Source: Kribbella italica
GTDB lineage: Bacteria; Actinomycetota; Actinomycetes; Propionibacteriales; Kribbellaceae
NCBI RefSeq assembly: GCF_014205135.1
Contig: NZ_JACHMY010000001.1
Span: forward strand, 5,890,001-5,954,000
Length of the DNA stretch: 64,000 nt
Direction of reading: 5' to 3'
The translations under genes were made by a program, and so were the position numbers. The notes beneath the pieces were generated by a model. The model was given only the letters and a program-made list of their open reading frames with translations. It was not told the origin of the DNA and ran no database searches. How positions within the stretch are numbered: the stretch's first letter is position 1; every line of letters begins with the position of its first letter. Shown piece by piece: positions 61,571-64,000 of the stretch.

Positions 61571-63195
61571 CGGCCGGCTCCTTCCGGACCATGCACCAGA
61601 TGCTCGTAGCCGGCCACTACTCGTCTCTCGTGGCCCAGCAAGATGAAGAGCATGCTGGACTCCCCCGTCCCGGTCAGGCCGAGCATGTCGTCCACTGCCG
61701 GGTTGTCGATCCCCAGTACGGCGCCGACGCCGATCCCCTGGGCCGTCGCGGCCAGGTAGGCGCTCTGGGCGGCCTGCCCGACCTCGATGCTGAGCATCCG
61801 GTAGCCGCGGGCGCCGTAGGTCTCCACCAGCGACTCCAGCCGTCCGGTGAGGACCAGCACGGCGGCGACCTCCTGCAGGTTGTAGTTGGCCAGCGCGTAG
61901 TGCCGCTGCAGCTCGGCGAAGTCGATCGGCTGCACACCGACCAGGCGGTGCCGGCTGTCGTCGTACACGTAGCCGCGCTTCTCCAGGCCCTCGACGGCGT
62001 TGGGCAGGACCCACGACCTGATCCAGCTGCCGGATCGCGGTGCCGGTGCGGTGTCGGTTCCGCTGCGGGACACCTCGGCCACGGTCGCGAGCACTTGTCC
62101 GAGGTCCTCGGCGGCGAGGGCCGGGCGGGCCGAGAACAGGCCGAAACTGGAGCGGCGGGTGCGCAGGCTGGTCGCCAGATCGGTCCCGGGAGTAGTTGCT
62201 GCAGGCAACTGCAGTTCGGTGCCGGTCTCCGGACCGGAGCCGACGACGTCATCGGGGCCCGCTGCCGGTCGCGGCGCGGTACCGACCATCGCGGCGGCGT
62301 GGACCTGCTCGACCATCGGGAAGTCCCGGATCTGCCGCGACCGCTCCCACACCCGGTGCCGTTCCCGCGGAAGCCCCGGTACGGCGAGCCGCTCGGCCGC
62401 ACGATCACCGGCCGGCCCGGTCGGACCCAGCGGTACGACGACGAACGGTGCCTCGGTCCGGCCGTCCACGCCGAGCGCCGTACAGACCGGTCCTTCGTCG
62501 AACCAGAGCACCGGCTGCGGTACGGCGCCGAACGCGCCGAGGACCAGTCGCCACGAGGCGAGCAACGCGCCGACGTCCTGTGTCACGACGTGGTAGCTGA
62601 ACGAGTTGTACTTGAAGGCGTTCTTCCAGAACCGCAACGTGGCCACGAGGTACAGCCCGGCAGCGGTTCCCGTTGCCTCGGCCAGATCGGCGCAGTGGTC
62701 CGCACCGGACAGGCGGTCGAGGCTGTGCGCGGCGGTGTCGTAGTGGTAGACACCAGGCCGCAGCGGCGCGGACGGTCCGGCGACCAGGTAGCTCTCGGCC
62801 GGGTACATGCCCCCGCCGGACGCCGTAGGCCGCGCCCAGACCGGCCGGTCCGAGCCCAGCTTCGAGCTGCTGTCCTCGTTCCAGTTCGGCTGAGTGCGGC
62901 GACCGATCAGGCCGTAGCAGCCCAGTACGGACGCCAGCTGCTCGGTCGAGGGCATCCCGGCCGCGACCGGTCCGGCGGCTGCCGCAGCGGCAGCCGCGAC
63001 ACTGACCGGCGGCAGACCGTCGAAGGGCGCCGGCAGCGGCACCTTCGGCACGTCCAGGTACAGCTTGTGGCGCGCCGGCTGGTCGTCCCAGTCGACCCGG
63101 AACCCCATCGGCGGCAGGATCACCTGCTGGCGACGGAACATCCGTTCGGCGTACTCCAGCGCGATCGCCGACCCGGGCGGTCTCGATGCGTTCAC
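61567..63195 (-). CDS. SagB-type azoline dehydrogenase (duplicated nitroreductase fold)
   Basis: 542 residues from the GTG at 63195, which lies 9 nt after AGGAG; a TTG at 63204 would leave no space. Two nitroreductase-like halves are seen. The first (about 75-265) has CYGLIGRRT, RPTASGGGMYPAESYLV and FKYNSFSYHVVTQDVGALL. The second (about 330-540) has LRTRRSSFGLFSARPALAAEDLGQVL and YGARGYRMLSIEVGQAAQSAYLAATAQGIGVGAV. Such FMN enzymes oxidise thiazolines/oxazolines to thiazoles/oxazoles. The gap to the YcaO gene is 12 nt. Confidence 0.9.
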   Translation of the reverse strand: MNASRPPGSAIALEYAERMFRRQQVILPPMGFRVDWDDQPARHKLYLDVPKVPLPAPFDGLPPVSVAAAAAAAAGPVAAGMPSTEQLASVLGCYGLIGRRTQPNWNEDSSSKLGSDRPVWARPTASGGGMYPAESYLVAGPSAPLRPGVYHYDTAAHSLDRLSGADHCADLAEATGTAAGLYLVATLRFWKNAFKYNSFSYHVVTQDVGALLASWRLVLGAFGAVPQPVLWFDEGPVCTALGVDGRTEAPFVVVPLGPTGPAGDRAAERLAVPGLPRERHRVWERSRQIRDFPMVEQVHAAAMVGTAPRPAAGPDDVVGSGPETGTELQLPAATTPGTDLATSLRTRRSSFGLFSARPALAAEDLGQVLATVAEVSRSGTDTAPAPRSGSWIRSWVLPNAVEGLEKRGYVYDDSRHRLVGVQPIDFAELQRHYALANYNLQEVAAVLVLTGRLESLVETYGARGYRMLSIEVGQAAQSAYLAATAQGIGVGAVLGIDNPAVDDMLGLTGTGESSMLFILLGHERRVVAGYEHLVHGPEGAGR

Positions 63196-63207
63196 AGCAC
63201 TCAACTC

Positions 63208-64000
63208 CTACGGGAAGGGATGCGGGACGAGGTGCAGCTGCTCCACCTGCAGCGGCTGCTCGGTCAGGCCGGCCTGGTACGGCGCCCAGAGCATCCGGGG
63301 CATCGTCAGCACCCGCTGCCGGTGCCAGCCGAAGTCGATCGGGATCAGCCCGGGCACGATCGTGGCGACCGTGTTGATGCCGAGCCCGGCCTGCTCCGGG
63401 GTCGTCTGGTCGACCACCACGGTGTCCATGCCCTGCGCCGCCAGCAGGCCGACGATCTCGCGGACCGGCTCGGCCAGGTCGGTCAGCGGCGGCCGGTTCA
63501 GGGTCCAGTCGGCGTACACCTCGTCCAGCGGGGTCCGCGTCGACTGGCGCAACCAGTGCTCGGCGTACGGCGCCATCTCGGGCAGTCCGAACAGCAACGC
63601 GTGGTGCGCCAGCTCGGTGACGTTGGCGTAGTCGGTGACCATCGCCTCGACCTCCTCCGAGCGGGCCGCGACCCGCTCCTCGAAGCCGGTCACGTAGGAG
63701 GCGACCTCGCAGACCGCGGCCCGGACGGCGTCGGCCGGGTCGAGTGAGGCGCCGCCACCGAAGCAGAGCGTGCCCGGACCGCCGTCACGCCGTACGGCGA
63801 CCGCCCCGACAGCCGGGACCGGCAGGTCGATCCGGATGTCGAAGCACCGCAGGTCGTAGCCGAGCAGGTCGACGTGCGAACGCATCTGCCGGACCAGCGG
63901 TTCGTCGACCGTGTCCAGGTCGATCTCGCGCGGGGTGAGCCCGCTGTACCAGGCGATCAGGAATGCGTCCCGCTCGATCAGCTCCAGCAGGCCGTGCAGC
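63208..64000 (-). CDS. YcaO-domain azoline cyclodehydratase (partial, runs off the window)
   Basis: The C-terminal 263 residues are visible; the gene continues past base 64000. The frame at the edge reads LLELIERDAFLIAWYSG, a strong YcaO (TOMM class) block, followed by ALAGGAS-like GGGASLDPADAVRAAVCEVASYVTGFEERVA with an ATP-binding Glu. It ends PHPFP, the PxPxP C-terminus of functional azoline-forming YcaO proteins. It uses ATP to close Cys/Ser/Thr residues of a precursor peptide into azolines. An ATG at 63885 is internal. The partner E1/ocin-ThiF-like protein is not visible. Confidence 0.92.
   Translation of the reverse strand, partial: LHGLLELIERDAFLIAWYSGLTPREIDLDTVDEPLVRQMRSHVDLLGYDLRCFDIRIDLPVPAVGAVAVRRDGGPGTLCFGGGASLDPADAVRAAVCEVASYVTGFEERVAARSEEVEAMVTDYANVTELAHHALLFGLPEMAPYAEHWLRQSTRTPLDEVYADWTLNRPPLTDLAEPVREIVGLLAAQGMDTVVVDQTTPEQAGLGINTVATIVPGLIPIDFGWHRQRVLTMPRMLWAPYQAGLTEQPLQVEQLHLVPHPFP

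Overview
The window is about 70% GC, densely coded, and full of start/stop overlaps. It carries actinomycete hallmarks: an AfsR-like SARP regulator, a class E sortase, a DtxR/IdeR-type iron box, DUF3151 and DUF4232 proteins, a DasR-like GntR regulator and probable leaderless genes. The gene set and the very common CGTAC word suggest a soil actinobacterium of the Kribbella/Nocardioidaceae type; that genus-level placement is inference. About 60 protein genes are supported. I see no rRNA, tRNA, CRISPR array, transposase or phage gene.

Layout. 1-5.3 kb: two small membrane proteins, purB, a DinB-like/esterase fusion and purD, all on the minus strand. 5.3-10.4 kb: an SNF2-type helicase, a secreted protein, an alpha/beta hydrolase, an FKBP isomerase and a YjdF-like membrane protein. 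10.4-14.4 kb: a ferric-siderophore import operon (ATPase and two FecCD permeases) divergent from a siderophore-interacting reductase, with an iron box between them. 14.5-17.1 kb: divergent secreted polysaccharide enzymes (alginate-lyase superfamily and GH88/105). 17.1-25.6 kb: TetR/SDR pair, lipoprotein, NodS-like methyltransferase, DJ-1/PfpI protein, secreted sialate-esterase-type hydrolase, DUF1330 protein and a membrane Ser/Thr kinase. 25.6-35.3 kb: purA, VOC protein, AraC regulator, MFS exporter, ComB-like phosphatase, DUF3151, HNH nuclease, AbiEi-like protein, a secreted duplicated-domain protein and class II aldolase. 35.4-37.3 kb: a GntR regulator divergent from a SIS amino-sugar enzyme.

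37.9-45.2 kb is a complete aromatic funnel controlled by an IclR regulator. A TfdB-type flavin hydroxylase, a hydroxyquinol-type intradiol dioxygenase, maleylacetate reductase, 3-oxoadipate CoA-transferase and 3-oxoadipyl-CoA thiolase would together turn a resorcinol-like phenol into succinyl-CoA and acetyl-CoA. 45.2-56.3 kb holds a GH13 enzyme, an rRNA/tRNA methyltransferase divergent from DedA, the AfsR-like regulator, LemA, pyrE, the sortase, and the threonine catabolic pair tdh-kbl.

56.3-64.0 kb (minus strand, running off the right edge) is the most exciting part: a RiPP (ribosomally made, modified peptide) cluster. It encodes a YcaO cyclodehydratase ending in PxPxP, a duplicated SagB-type azoline oxidase, a split LanB dehydratase (glutamylation and elimination subunits), a PqqD-like/M50 membrane metalloprotease and a small membrane coiled-coil protein. 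This set predicts an azole- and dehydroamino-acid-containing peptide of the goadsporin/thiopeptide kind. The precursor gene is not in the window and probably lies beyond base 64000.

Non-coding structure is also notable: a two-tier minisatellite (37.36-37.88 kb), a 19-bp-periodic palindromic array (14.43-14.54 kb), a nested 96-bp palindrome (9.23-9.33 kb), a duplicated hairpin upstream of an esterase gene (3.73-3.87 kb), and an orphan plus-strand terminator beside a SARP-like triple repeat (51.74-51.86 kb).
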